A stretch of DNA of 41,984 bases from CAZIGK01 sp964538615 (lineage in GTDB: Bacteria; Pseudomonadota; Alphaproteobacteria; Rickettsiales; RI-342), in the NCBI GenBank assembly GCA_964538615.1, contig CAZIGK010000015.1, positions 1 to 41,984 of the forward strand, written 5' to 3'. Every line of letters begins with the position of its first letter. Within the stretch, counting starts at the first letter, position 1. The notes below the pieces were generated by a model that did not search any database, was not told where the DNA came from, and saw nothing but the letters and a program-made list of their open reading frames with translations. Positions 17,037 through 25,181 of the stretch are shown here, piece after piece. The position numbers and the translations under genes were made by a program.

Positions 17037-17378
17037 TTATGACGGTTGCAGCAGAGGCAGCATTGCACCTTCCAGCCGTTGAAAAGCGGCCGTCAATTGT
17101 GGAAGGAGCATGGCAGCTTCCGGGGTGTTTGGGGGGGTATTGCGATGGTGCTGGCAGAGACCCGATAGTTCTTCCGCGCCAATATTCAGTGTGGCACCTT
17201 TAAGTTCATGCAGGGCGCGCTGCCAGCTATCAGGGGGGCGTTTTCCCTGTTGGGATTCGCTGAGTTCCTGCAGGCAGCGGTGAAAAGTCGCCTGAACATG
17301 ATGCCAGATGATGTGCCGTGCCGCCATATCATCGGCAAAGAGTTCCAGAAAGCGGTGATGGTTAAGCGCGAGGGTCAT
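17037..17378 (-). CDS. HPt-domain phosphotransfer protein
   Basis: This is a small histidine-phosphotransfer protein that shuttles phosphate between receivers. The 113-residue product is one helical HPt domain with the core A-L-H57-E-L-K60-G-A and NIG after it, matching the canonical HxLKG pattern with the active histidine retained. The ATG at 17378 overlaps the end of rppH by 17 nt, so it is translated as the tail of the phoU-gpmI-envC-ctpA-yibQ-rppH unit. The response regulator and pseudo-HPt genes follow within 1 kb. The partner kinase could be the orphan hybrid-less kinase at 11269-12795, but nothing in the sequence proves that. Confidence 0.82.
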   Translation of the reverse strand: MTLALNHHRFLELFADDMAARHIIWHHVQATFHRCLQELSESQQGKRPPDSWQRALHELKGATLNIGAEELSGLCQHHRNTPPNTPEAAMLLPQLTAAFQRLEGAMLPLLQPS

Positions 17379-17910
17379 GCGGGTGCGCCAATGCCTGTTG
17401 CAGGGCGGGAGTGAATTCTGCCACGACCTGTTGATACAGCTCCCGTTTGAAGGGGACAATCAGCTCTGGCAGGGACGCAAGAGATGTCCAGCGCCATTCG
17501 CAAAACTCCGGGTGGGCGGTTTGCAGGTTAATATCCTCATCTTCCCCCAAAAATTTGAGTAGAAACCAGCGTTGTTTCTGGCCGCGGTACTGGCCATTCC
17601 ATAATTTGCCGATCAGATGGGCGGGGAGGTCATAATGGTACCAGTCCCGGCTGATGGCGATGATGGCGGCGTTGGCGGTGCCAATTTCTTCTTCCATTTC
17701 CCGCAGGGCGGCGGTGTAGGCATCTTCCCCTTCATCAATACCGCCTTGCGGCATTTGCCAATGTTCCGAGCGGGTATCAATACGGCGGGCGACAAAAATA
17801 TCTCCCTGTCTGTTGAACAGCATAATGCCGGCGCAGGGGCGGTAGGGCAGCAGGTCATAACGGATGAGCTGACTGGCGGGAGGCAGGGGGGAGGTCGGAT
17901 CATTGACCAT
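17362..17910 (-). CDS. rppH: RNA pyrophosphohydrolase (Nudix)
   Basis: RppH removes pyrophosphate from 5'-triphosphate mRNA and so triggers decay; relatives cleave dinucleoside polyphosphates. The 182-residue product has RPCAGIMLFN, WQMPQGGID, and the full Nudix box from G56 to T78 (G-x5-E-x7-RE-x-x-EE-x-G). The C-terminal KRELYQQVV helix is also typical. The ATG at 17910 overlaps the yibQ stop by 11 nt; the longer frame from 18042 lies inside yibQ and is rejected. The position downstream of ctpA and yibQ is the usual alphaproteobacterial order. Confidence 0.93.
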   Translation of the reverse strand: MVNDPTSPLPPASQLIRYDLLPYRPCAGIMLFNRQGDIFVARRIDTRSEHWQMPQGGIDEGEDAYTAALREMEEEIGTANAAIIAISRDWYHYDLPAHLIGKLWNGQYRGQKQRWFLLKFLGEDEDINLQTAHPEFCEWRWTSLASLPELIVPFKRELYQQVVAEFTPALQQALAHPHDPRA

Positions 17911-19084
17911 GGCCTGGTGCCTTTCCCGGATGCTGACCTTGCATAACGGCGCTGAGAGGAGCCAGAACAAAGCCTTTGGCGGCCAGATTACGGCTCCAGC
18001 GTTCGATGGTTTCAAGGGTGGGAGGGTAGGGGCGGCCAACACCTATGGCAAAACCACGGTCTTTGGCGCGGGCTTCCAGCTTGGCGAGCTGCTGTTGGAT
18101 ATGGTCTGTCGTGATGGTGGAATCCAGCAGGCTATCTGCATGCAGGACGGGATATTGCGTGGCGGCTGAGGCTTGCAGGCTGGCGGCGTTGTTATCGGGC
18201 TGGCTGCGCAGGAACAGCCATTGCTTTTGTCGCAGCTCGGTATAGACCGTTTCCAGCGTTGGTTGGTAGTGGGTGAATTTTTCGGAGACATCGCTGACCA
18301 GACCCACGGCCGGCAGGCGCTGCATCAGCCAGCGCAGACGCGATTGCAATTCTTTGGGCTTTAGGGTGGTCAGCAAGGCTTTATCGCCCGGATCAGCGTA
18401 AGGGAAATTGGGAGGCTCCATGGGGGCAGATAGCCACATTTCATGACCCTTGTTATGCAGGCTGGTCGCCATATCGCGGATATGCTGAGGGTAGGGCGAA
18501 TAAGCGATGGAGATGGCTGCGGGCAGTTCTTCCAGCAGTTGGCCATGGCGTTCACTTAAACCGGCGTTGGTGATGACCAGCGCGATGATGGGGCGGCGAT
18601 CCGGATTGGTAAAGGCAGAGGCCTGCTGCTGCCAATAGAGTTGAGGGGCGATATCTTCCGTCGTGGGTTGGCTGGCCACTGTGGACGTTGCTGTAGCTTC
18701 TGTGTTGGCAGGAGAGGTGGGGGTTGTCCCCTCTTGCGGTTGTGACGGCGTGTCAGATGGGGCAGGGGCGGCGGATGGTGTGGATGCAGATGGGGAAGCT
18801 GTTTTTGCCACAGGAGGGGTGGCGGGTGGAGGAGCGGCTGCTGGGGTGGCAGCGGGAAGTGCTGCCTCTTCCGTTGCTTCCTCGCTGTAAGGAAAATCTC
18901 CCAGAAAGGCTTGCTCCGCGACATTATAGACAGCACGTTGCCCCGTTTTGTGAGCCTGTAGCCGGGCACTGCTGGCGCTGAGCAGGTAATAGCCGCCTCC
19001 GGCCAGCAACAAGGCAATTCCAAGACTGGCTAGAAAAAGCCATGGAGCCGCTTGTTTGAGGGTGATGCCGGAAGGGAAGGGCAC
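17900..19084 (-). CDS. divergent polysaccharide deacetylase family protein (YibQ)
   Basis: This belongs to the divergent polysaccharide-deacetylase family (YibQ-like), membrane-anchored periplasmic proteins of uncertain activity linked to cell-wall genes. The 394-residue protein has one N-terminal TM (about 16-36). A low-complexity Pro/Ala/Thr/Ser linker follows (about 75-145), then the barrel domain starting PIIALVITNAGLSE, with HEMWLSAPMEPPNFPYADPG and GLVSDVSEKFT. The family normally reads LVIDDLG at the start of the barrel; here the acidic pair is replaced by TN (LVITNAG), suggesting a weakened metal site. It starts 19 nt after ctpA and overlaps rppH. Confidence 0.88.
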   Translation of the reverse strand: MPFPSGITLKQAAPWLFLASLGIALLLAGGGYYLLSASSARLQAHKTGQRAVYNVAEQAFLGDFPYSEEATEEAALPAATPAAAPPPATPPVAKTASPSASTPSAAPAPSDTPSQPQEGTTPTSPANTEATATSTVASQPTTEDIAPQLYWQQQASAFTNPDRRPIIALVITNAGLSERHGQLLEELPAAISIAYSPYPQHIRDMATSLHNKGHEMWLSAPMEPPNFPYADPGDKALLTTLKPKELQSRLRWLMQRLPAVGLVSDVSEKFTHYQPTLETVYTELRQKQWLFLRSQPDNNAASLQASAATQYPVLHADSLLDSTITTDHIQQQLAKLEARAKDRGFAIGVGRPYPPTLETIERWSRNLAAKGFVLAPLSAVMQGQHPGKAPGHGQ

Positions 19085-19103
19085 AGCGGAGAGCCTTTAA
19101 TGG

Positions 19104-20462
19104 TTAAGACGAAGGGGTTGCTTTAGCGGCAGCAGGGGGGGCGGTTTCTGAATTTTGGGCACGGTAGAGGCGAATGCCGTGAATGAGATCCAGCGCACGT
19201 TGAAGTTGGTAATCTTCCAGTGCTTCCTTGCTGCGCTTGGCGCGGGCAGCGCGTTCTTTATCGGTCAGTTCCAGTTTCAGGCCTGCTGTATTGGCCAGAT
19301 GCCCCGGCAAATCGGCTTCGGAACGGTTGGCCATTTCGATGGCTTCAATTTTGGAGGGGATGACCTCAATGTCCGGCACAATACCTTCTGCCTGAATGGA
19401 GCGGCCAGAGGGGGTGTAATAACGGGCGGTGGTCAGGCGCATGGCCCCGTTTTCTGAAAGAGGAATGACGCTTTGCACCGAACCTTTGCCGAAGGATTTG
19501 GTGCCAAGCAGCATGGCGCGTTTGTGGTCTTGCAGGGCGCCAGCCACAATTTCGGAAGCGGAAGCCGAGCCACCGTTAATAAGAACGACGATGGGCAGAC
19601 CGTCCGTAATGTCCCCCGCCTGAGCATTGTAGCGTTTGGCGGTGTCTTCTGCCCGGCCACGGGTCGAGACAATTTCCCCTTCGGTGAGGAAGGCATCCGC
19701 CAGTTTGATTGCCTGATCCAGCAGGCCGCCGGGGTTATTGCGCAAGTCCAGAATAACGCCCTGAATGCCGTTTTTGCCGGATTCTTTTTTCAGGCGTTCA
19801 AAGGCCTTGACCATGCCACTGTGGGTTTGCTCTGAGAAAGAGGTGACCCGAAGATAGGCAATGCCTTCTTCAATGCGGCTACGCACGGAGCGGATTTTAA
19901 TAATATCGCGCTTCAGGGTGAATTTCAGGGGTTTTTCCTCCCCCTCCCGCAGGACGGTCAGTTCAATACTGGTGCCGACTTTGCCACGCATTTTATCCAC
20001 CGCTTCGGACAGGCTGAGACCCATCACCGCCTCGTCATTAAGGTGGCTGATGTAATCGCCTGCTTTGATGCCTGCTTCTGCCGCCGGGGTTTCGTCAATT
20101 GGGGAAACCACTTTGATGAGGCCATTTTCCATGGTGACCTCGATACCCAGCCCGCCAAATTCGCCTTTGGTTTGCACCTGCATTTCCTCAAAGGCATCTG
20201 CCGGGAGGTAGCTGGAATGGGGATCCAGCGAGGTGAGCATGCCGTTGATGGCGGATTCGATGAGGTCTTTATCCTCGACTTCTTCAACATAATTTTCGCG
20301 CACACGCTCGAACACATCGCCGAACAGTTCCAGCATTTCATAGTTGGGGCCAGTATCTTTGGCCGTTTTCTCCTGCGCGTGGAGCGGTACGGCAGAGAAG
20401 CTGACGCCAAGCGTACAGCCAAACATGAGGGCAAGCAGACGGGTACGGCAGAAATGGGTCAT
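19104..20462 (-). CDS. ctpA: S41-family C-terminal processing protease
   Basis: CtpA is a periplasmic serine protease that trims or degrades envelope proteins, including peptidoglycan hydrolases and their activators. The 452-residue product has a signal peptide (cleavage after about residue 29), an N-terminal helical part, a PDZ domain (about 100-185; FGGLGIEV, SPIDETPAAEAGIKAGD) and the S41 core. The core carries VILDLRNNPGG, the nucleophile S301 in GGSASASE and the general base K326 in SFGKGSVQ, the 25-residue spacing known from Prc. It starts 1 nt after envC and ends 19 nt before yibQ, so the hydrolase activator and the protease are made together. Confidence 0.94.
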   Translation of the reverse strand: MTHFCRTRLLALMFGCTLGVSFSAVPLHAQEKTAKDTGPNYEMLELFGDVFERVRENYVEEVEDKDLIESAINGMLTSLDPHSSYLPADAFEEMQVQTKGEFGGLGIEVTMENGLIKVVSPIDETPAAEAGIKAGDYISHLNDEAVMGLSLSEAVDKMRGKVGTSIELTVLREGEEKPLKFTLKRDIIKIRSVRSRIEEGIAYLRVTSFSEQTHSGMVKAFERLKKESGKNGIQGVILDLRNNPGGLLDQAIKLADAFLTEGEIVSTRGRAEDTAKRYNAQAGDITDGLPIVVLINGGSASASEIVAGALQDHKRAMLLGTKSFGKGSVQSVIPLSENGAMRLTTARYYTPSGRSIQAEGIVPDIEVIPSKIEAIEMANRSEADLPGHLANTAGLKLELTDKERAARAKRSKEALEDYQLQRALDLIHGIRLYRAQNSETAPPAAAKATPSS

Positions 20463-20463
20463 A

Positions 20464-21753
20464 TCAACTATTCGCTTTCACCTGTTCAGGGTTCATCCAC
20501 GGCAGGGGGTCTATGGGTCTTGAATGATTTCTAAGTTCTACATAGAGTTTTGTCAAACCATCGTCACTGCTGCCCATGCGACCGAGGGGTTCCGCTTGCA
20601 GCACATATTGACCAATACGTACATCAATATGCTGTAGGCCGGCAATCAGACTGTGATGTTCTTCATCATGCCGTACGATGACGATATTGCCATAACTGAG
20701 GAAAGGGCCGGTGTAGACCACTTCCCCGCCGTAAGGGGCGACCACGGCAGCATTGGCGCGGGTTTCAATGTGCAGGCCTTTGGTCAGTGCGTCATTGAGG
20801 GAGCGTTTGCTGCCATAACGACCGATGATTTTGCCTTGTGCCGGCAACGCAAAACGCCCTTTGGCTGCCGCCAATGAGGATGGGGCGGCTTTGGGTGCAT
20901 TGGGGGTGGTTTGGCTGGGTTTGCGGGTGGCAGCCGGGGGAGTGGTCGGTTGCCGGGGGTCTGGTTTCCATTGTGGGCGGATGCTGGCCAGTGCTTTCAT
21001 TTGGGCATCGCGGCTGGCTTCCAGTTGTTGCAGAAGCTGCTGCATATTTTGTGCTTCTGTTGCCAGACGCGCCATTTCTTTGCGTTTCCCGCTGAGTTCG
21101 CCTTGCAGTTCTGTCAGAAGTTGCTGGTGTTCTATCATGTGGGTTTGCAGTTCTTCCTGCTGCTCTTGCAGGGTTTCGCTTTCGTCTGTCAGGGCGATGC
21201 GAATGGACTCACTTTCCTGTTTCAGGCTGGCCAGATGTTGCAGGCTTTCTTTCAGTTCCGTTGCGCGGCGGTTCAGGCTGCTGTTGACGGCGGAAAGCGC
21301 AGAGGCCGTGCGAATGGACTCGCCAAAGCTACCGGGGCGTGCCAGCCACGCTTCTTCCGGTACCAGTGTCAGGCGGGACATGGCTGTGAGCATGCGGCTG
21401 CTCTGGCGGGTGCTGTGTTGTAATTTGGTTTCTGTTTCCGCCTGTTGTTGCTGGAGAAGGGAGAGTTTATCTTCCAGTGCGGTAAGGGCGGCTTCGTTTT
21501 TCTGGATCTGTTGTGCCAGCTTCACCATGGTGCGTTGCTGTTTATGCAGGGTTTGATCGGCCTCTTTCTGGCTGGACAGCAGAGCCTTTTCTTCCTCGCT
21601 CAGGTGTTCCATCTGGCTTTGCAGTTCTTGCAATTGCTCTGCGGAAGGGGTGCCCTCTGCATCTTGCGCAATGACGCGGGCAGGGAGGGTGCCGACAGAG
21701 AGGCCGAGCAAAAGAGAGAGCAACAGCAGGAGGGTGTGGCGTGGGAGCGGCAT
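20464..21753 (-). CDS. envC: murein hydrolase activator EnvC-like protein
   Basis: EnvC-type proteins sit in the periplasm and switch on amidases that split septal peptidoglycan. The 429-residue product has a signal peptide (to about 29), a long coiled coil rich in Gln, Glu and Leu (about 35-250), a Pro/Thr/Ala linker and a C-terminal LytM/M23 domain (FALPAQGKIIGRYG, VVAPYGGEVVYTG, GNIVIVRHD). The metal-binding residues are lost: HxGxD appears as GLHIET and the second motif as LQHI, as expected for an activator rather than an endopeptidase. It starts 1 nt after gpmI, with its ribosome site inside that gene. Confidence 0.92.
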   Translation of the reverse strand: MPLPRHTLLLLLSLLLGLSVGTLPARVIAQDAEGTPSAEQLQELQSQMEHLSEEEKALLSSQKEADQTLHKQQRTMVKLAQQIQKNEAALTALEDKLSLLQQQQAETETKLQHSTRQSSRMLTAMSRLTLVPEEAWLARPGSFGESIRTASALSAVNSSLNRRATELKESLQHLASLKQESESIRIALTDESETLQEQQEELQTHMIEHQQLLTELQGELSGKRKEMARLATEAQNMQQLLQQLEASRDAQMKALASIRPQWKPDPRQPTTPPAATRKPSQTTPNAPKAAPSSLAAAKGRFALPAQGKIIGRYGSKRSLNDALTKGLHIETRANAAVVAPYGGEVVYTGPFLSYGNIVIVRHDEEHHSLIAGLQHIDVRIGQYVLQAEPLGRMGSSDDGLTKLYVELRNHSRPIDPLPWMNPEQVKANS

Positions 21754-21754
21754 A

Positions 21755-23380
21755 TCAGCGGTTTCCTCCTGTGGCGGAGGTGGTGGTTGTTGTTGCGGTG
21801 ACAGGTAGGGTCAGCACTTTGCCTTGCATGGATGCCGGAATGGGAAGCCCCATCAGGGAAAGGCAGGTGGGGGCGATATCCGCCAGCGTACCTTGCCCTA
21901 ATGCGTGTGGCAATGCGTTGGCTGCGGCGCCATAGATGAGAAAAGGGACCGGCAGGGTGGTATGTGCCGTGTGCGGTTGATGGGTGTCGGCATCATGCAT
22001 GCATTCCGCATTGCCATGATCTGCTGTGATGAGAAGGCTGCCGCCTGCGGCATCCACGGCGTGCAGCAGACGACCCAGACAGGTATCCACCGCGGCGACG
22101 GCTTCCAGGGTGGCGGCCAAATTGCCGCTGTGTCCCACCATATCGGTGTTGGCGTAGTTTACTACCAGAAGCTGGGTATGACCCGCTTGCAAGGTCTGTA
22201 TCAGGGCATCTGTGACGGCGGGTGCGGCCATCTCCGGTTGCAGGTCATAGGTGGCGACAGCGGGAGAGGGGATGAGGATACGGTCTTCGCCAGAGAAAGG
22301 CTCTTCCCGTCCCCCATTGAAGAAAAACGTGACATGGGCGTATTTTTCCGTCTCTGCGATGCGTAGTTGCCTGCCGCCATGGGCAGAGACGACTTCACCC
22401 AACGTGTGTTCCGGTTGTTCTGGGGGAAAGAGCGTTTGCACAAAGCGGTTGAGTTGGCTGGAATATTCGACCATACCAAGTGCCTGCGCGAACGGCAGGC
22501 CGGGACGTGTAAAGGCGGTAAAAGCCGGATCCAGCAGGGCTGTTGCCAGTTGACGCACCCGATCTGCCCGGAAATTGGCGAGTAACAGAATATCCCCCTC
22601 CTGCACGCCTGTATAATCTGCGAGTACGGTGGGGGTGACAAACTCATCGGTTTGTTGGGAGGCATAGGCTTGTTGCAGGGCGGTGAGGGCATCTGGCTGG
22701 CGGGGGGCTTCTGCCTGTACGATGGCGCGGTAGGCTTTTTCTATGCGTTCCCATCGTTTATCCCGATCCATGGCATAGTAGCGACCGCTGATGCTGGCGA
22801 TAGATAGCAGCGGATGTTGTGAAAGCTGCGGCAGCACTTGTTTCAGGTAGGTTTCTGCGCTTTGGGGGGGGGTGTCTCGTCCGTCCAGAATGGCGTGGAC
22901 ATGGCATGGCACCTGTGCCGTGGCCACCGTCTCTGCCAGTGCCACCAGATGGTTTTGGTGGGAATGTACACCGCCGGGCGAAAGCAGGCCGACCAGATGC
23001 ACAGCCTTGCCAGTGCGGTGTGCCTGTGCCAATGCCGATTGTAAGATGGGGTGGCTGGCAAGTGAGCCGTTTGCCACGGCAGCATCAATGCGCGGCAGGC
23101 TTTGGTAGATCACGCGGCCACTGCCGATGGTCATATGCCCGACTTCGGAATTGCCCATTTGCCCATCGGGCAGGCCGACATCCAGTCCGGAGGTGGAGAG
23201 GGTTGCCATGGGGCAGGTGGCTACCAGTCTGTCCCAATGTGGGGTAGGCGCCTGTGCAATGGCATTGTACGGAGAAGGAGGCGCCAGTCCCCAGCCATCC
23301 AGAATGCACAGCACGAGCGGCGTGTTGCGCCATGCCACACCGGAGGATGGATGCTGGGGAGGGGTAGATGCGTCAGGCAT
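21755..23380 (-). CDS. gpmI: 2,3-bisphosphoglycerate-independent phosphoglycerate mutase
   Basis: GpmI interconverts 3- and 2-phosphoglycerate in glycolysis using two Mn2+ ions and a phosphoserine. The 541-residue product has CILDGWG with metal ligand D28, the nucleophile S78 in GQMGNSEVGH, GRYYAMDRD in the transferase domain, and the C-terminal phosphatase-domain motifs NYANTDMVGHSG and ITADHGNAE. The ATG at 23380 overlaps the phoU stop by 8 nt; the longer frame lies in phoU. It sits at the head of the envelope operon in the usual alphaproteobacterial order. Confidence 0.95.
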   Translation of the reverse strand: MPDASTPPQHPSSGVAWRNTPLVLCILDGWGLAPPSPYNAIAQAPTPHWDRLVATCPMATLSTSGLDVGLPDGQMGNSEVGHMTIGSGRVIYQSLPRIDAAVANGSLASHPILQSALAQAHRTGKAVHLVGLLSPGGVHSHQNHLVALAETVATAQVPCHVHAILDGRDTPPQSAETYLKQVLPQLSQHPLLSIASISGRYYAMDRDKRWERIEKAYRAIVQAEAPRQPDALTALQQAYASQQTDEFVTPTVLADYTGVQEGDILLLANFRADRVRQLATALLDPAFTAFTRPGLPFAQALGMVEYSSQLNRFVQTLFPPEQPEHTLGEVVSAHGGRQLRIAETEKYAHVTFFFNGGREEPFSGEDRILIPSPAVATYDLQPEMAAPAVTDALIQTLQAGHTQLLVVNYANTDMVGHSGNLAATLEAVAAVDTCLGRLLHAVDAAGGSLLITADHGNAECMHDADTHQPHTAHTTLPVPFLIYGAAANALPHALGQGTLADIAPTCLSLMGLPIPASMQGKVLTLPVTATTTTTSATGGNR

Positions 23381-24032
23381 CGGTTTTGATGACCTTTTGT
23401 CCTTCATAGATATAGTAGAGGGTTTCTGCCACTTCTTCGATATAGTCACCCATACGCTCAAAGTTTTTGGCGGCAAATAGCAGGTGCATGCCATGCAGCA
23501 CGTGCTCTGGTTCTCCGGCCATAATTTCGCGGATATCATCAAAAAAGCGGTGGTAGAGTTCGTCCATCACATGGTCGGAACGCAGAACTTTGCCCGTATG
23601 CTTGGCAGAGGAGCTTTCCAGCATGGAGACAATATGATCCAGCATCTTTAAGCCGACAGCGGCCATCTCCGTCAGGGATTTGACGGTTTTTTTGGCTTTA
23701 TAATCTCCCAGTTCCAGCGTGTGGCGGACGGTGCTGCGGCACAGCTCCCCCACGCGGGCGAGGGCGGAAGCAATGCCCATGGCCATGGTCACCAGGCGCA
23801 GATCTTCCCCCATGGGGCTGTGCAGCTTGATGATTTGGGTGGTGAGTTCCTCAATGGCGTCTTTATGGTCGCGCAGGCCGTAGAGCAGGTTGCGTGCTTC
23901 TTCCAGTAATTGCATTTCCCGCTCTTGCAGGGTGCGGGTGGAGAGTTTCATCAGTTGGCGGACACTGCTGGCCATGGCGGTGAAATGGTGGCGAAGTTCG
24001 GTAAACTGGGCGTTGTAGGTAGGGGTGGACAT
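23373..24032 (-). CDS. phoU: PhoU-family phosphate-signalling protein
   Basis: PhoU links the Pst transporter to the PhoR kinase and represses the phosphate-starvation response. The 219-residue product is all helical with two repeated PhoU halves. The metal-binding-type motifs are partly kept (EELTTQIIKLHSPMGEDLRLVTMAMGI and FFAAKNFERMGDYIEEVAETL-like in the second half, here LLFAAKNFERMGDY). No pstSCAB or phoBR gene is nearby; instead it overlaps gpmI by 8 nt. It could serve a remote Pst system or a different phosphate transporter. The ATG at 24032 is preferred over 24053; both ribosome sites are weak. Confidence 0.85.
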   Translation of the reverse strand: MSTPTYNAQFTELRHHFTAMASSVRQLMKLSTRTLQEREMQLLEEARNLLYGLRDHKDAIEELTTQIIKLHSPMGEDLRLVTMAMGIASALARVGELCRSTVRHTLELGDYKAKKTVKSLTEMAAVGLKMLDHIVSMLESSSAKHTGKVLRSDHVMDELYHRFFDDIREIMAGEPEHVLHGMHLLFAAKNFERMGDYIEEVAETLYYIYEGQKVIKTDA

Positions 24033-24053
24033 GGAACGTCTTTCTGTCTTCAT

Positions 24054-24217
24054 TATTATTCAGGTCATGAGCGGCGGGTTATGGCTGCGGCATGCGGTGC
24101 ATAACGGAGTGAAAAGAGGAGATGGATTGTATGCTCCCCTCTGTTCTGCGTAGCGAAAAACAGTGCGAAAGTAAAGCCTTTCCCCCTCGGCTCTTGCTAC
24201 GCAGTGTGTGCGGGTCA
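24054..24217. other. intergenic region with an inverted repeat
   Basis: No gene is visible. CTGCGTAGC (24146-24154) and GCTACGCAG (24196-24204) form a 9-nt inverted repeat 41 nt apart. Between them ACAGTGCGAAAGTAA (24160-24174) recurs exactly at 38201-38215 upstream of ydbH. The region should hold the phoU-operon promoter. Confidence 0.45.
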
Positions 24218-24553
24218 TCAGGTTGCAGAGGGCAGCAGCCACTGGTGTAAGGCATAGGCCAAAAGCAAAAGCATTAGCCCCAGCACAAAGCACAGCCAAA
24301 AAGACAGCGGCCACCAACGGCTGAGCAGGAAAGGGACAAAAAATAGTAAAGAAAGAGGTACGCCCACCAAAATGCTTTGCGCCATGCGGATGCTGGTGGC
24401 ATCCCCATGCTGGAGTTGCGTGAAAACCAGTGCCAGCAAAGAGGTGAGGGGCATTGCGATGAGAAAGCCCGCCAGTTCCGGCTTTTTACCCGCCAGCCAC
24501 GAGGTAAAGGCGATGGCCAGTGCTGCAACAAGGGTTTTGAGGGTGAAGAGCAT
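24218..24553 (-). CDS. small integral membrane protein (4 TM)
   Basis: The 111-residue product is almost wholly hydrophobic, with four predicted membrane helices (about 3-18, 25-45, 58-78 and 84-105). GKKPELAGFLIAMPLTS lies between the first two and a charged HGDATSIRMAQS loop lies in the middle. It resembles small DUF3147-like membrane proteins, but I cannot name the family with confidence. The ATG at 24553 lies 2 nt after the carbonic-anhydrase stop, indicating coupled translation. The longer frame to 24808 is inside that gene and looks like a shadow. Function is unknown. Confidence 0.75.
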   Translation of the reverse strand: MLFTLKTLVAALAIAFTSWLAGKKPELAGFLIAMPLTSLLALVFTQLQHGDATSIRMAQSILVGVPLSLLFFVPFLLSRWWPLSFWLCFVLGLMLLLLAYALHQWLLPSAT

Positions 24554-24555
24554 GG

Positions 24556-25095
24556 TCAGGCTTTCTGTGTCGGTATGGTGGTGGCCAGACGGTATTCTTC
24601 TGCCAGTTGGCGGTAATTTTCTGCAGATTCGGGGATGTAGGCGCGTTCGGATTCTTTGAGGGGGCGCAGGTATTTGGCCGGGCTGCCTGCCCAGAGTTCG
24701 CCGGTTGGAACGTTTTTGCCGTTGGTCAGTAAAGCGCCCGCAGCGACCATGGCATAGGGGTGTACGGTGGCGGTATCCATGATAATGGCGCCCATGCCGA
24801 TGAAACAATCATCCATCAGCGTGCAGGCATGCAGCAGGGCTTTATGCCCAACGGTAATACCGTTGCCGATGCGGGTGGGGCCATCGAAACGGGACTCATG
24901 GATGATGGTGCCGTCCTGAATATTGGTGCGCTCACCGATTTCGATGTAGCTGACATCTGCCCGCAGCACGCAATTGTACCAGATGCTACTGTGGGCACCG
25001 ATGCGGACATCCCCTACCAATACGGCATTTTCCGCAATAAAGGCGGTGGGGTGAATGGTGGGGAGAATGCCCCGATAGGGGAGGAGGAGTGGCAT
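24556..25095 (-). CDS. gamma-carbonic anhydrase family protein
   Basis: This is a left-handed beta-helix hexapeptide-repeat protein of the gamma-CA class. The 179-residue product has repeated I-G/V-G hexapeptides and the three zinc-ligand histidines H66 (TIIHESR), H84 and H89 (VGHKALLHAC), with the usual 5-residue spacing between the last two. The short YrdA/PaaY-like form lacks the acidic loop of active Cam, so carbonic anhydrase activity is not certain. It shares a tight unit with the small membrane protein downstream. Confidence 0.9.
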   Translation of the reverse strand: MPLLLPYRGILPTIHPTAFIAENAVLVGDVRIGAHSSIWYNCVLRADVSYIEIGERTNIQDGTIIHESRFDGPTRIGNGITVGHKALLHACTLMDDCFIGMGAIIMDTATVHPYAMVAAGALLTNGKNVPTGELWAGSPAKYLRPLKESERAYIPESAENYRQLAEEYRLATTIPTQKA

Positions 25096-25136
25096 GGGTG
25101 ATGTGTTCCAAATGTTGATGGTGAATAGGGGGAGTG

Positions 25137-25151
25137 CGCCTGCATCAGGCG
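25137..25151. other. small hairpin between argC and the gamma-CA gene
   Basis: CGCCTG-cat-CAGGCG is a perfect 6-bp stem just after the argC stop on the minus strand. There is no T-run after it in either direction, so it is only a weak terminator candidate. Confidence 0.3.
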
Positions 25152-25181
25152 GCCATATTCTCCACTCAATGGTGATTGAAC

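Noticed and set aside
20825..21556. 243-codon plus-strand frame opposite envC
   Set aside because: Cys/Ser/Arg-rich antisense of a Gln/Leu coiled coil.
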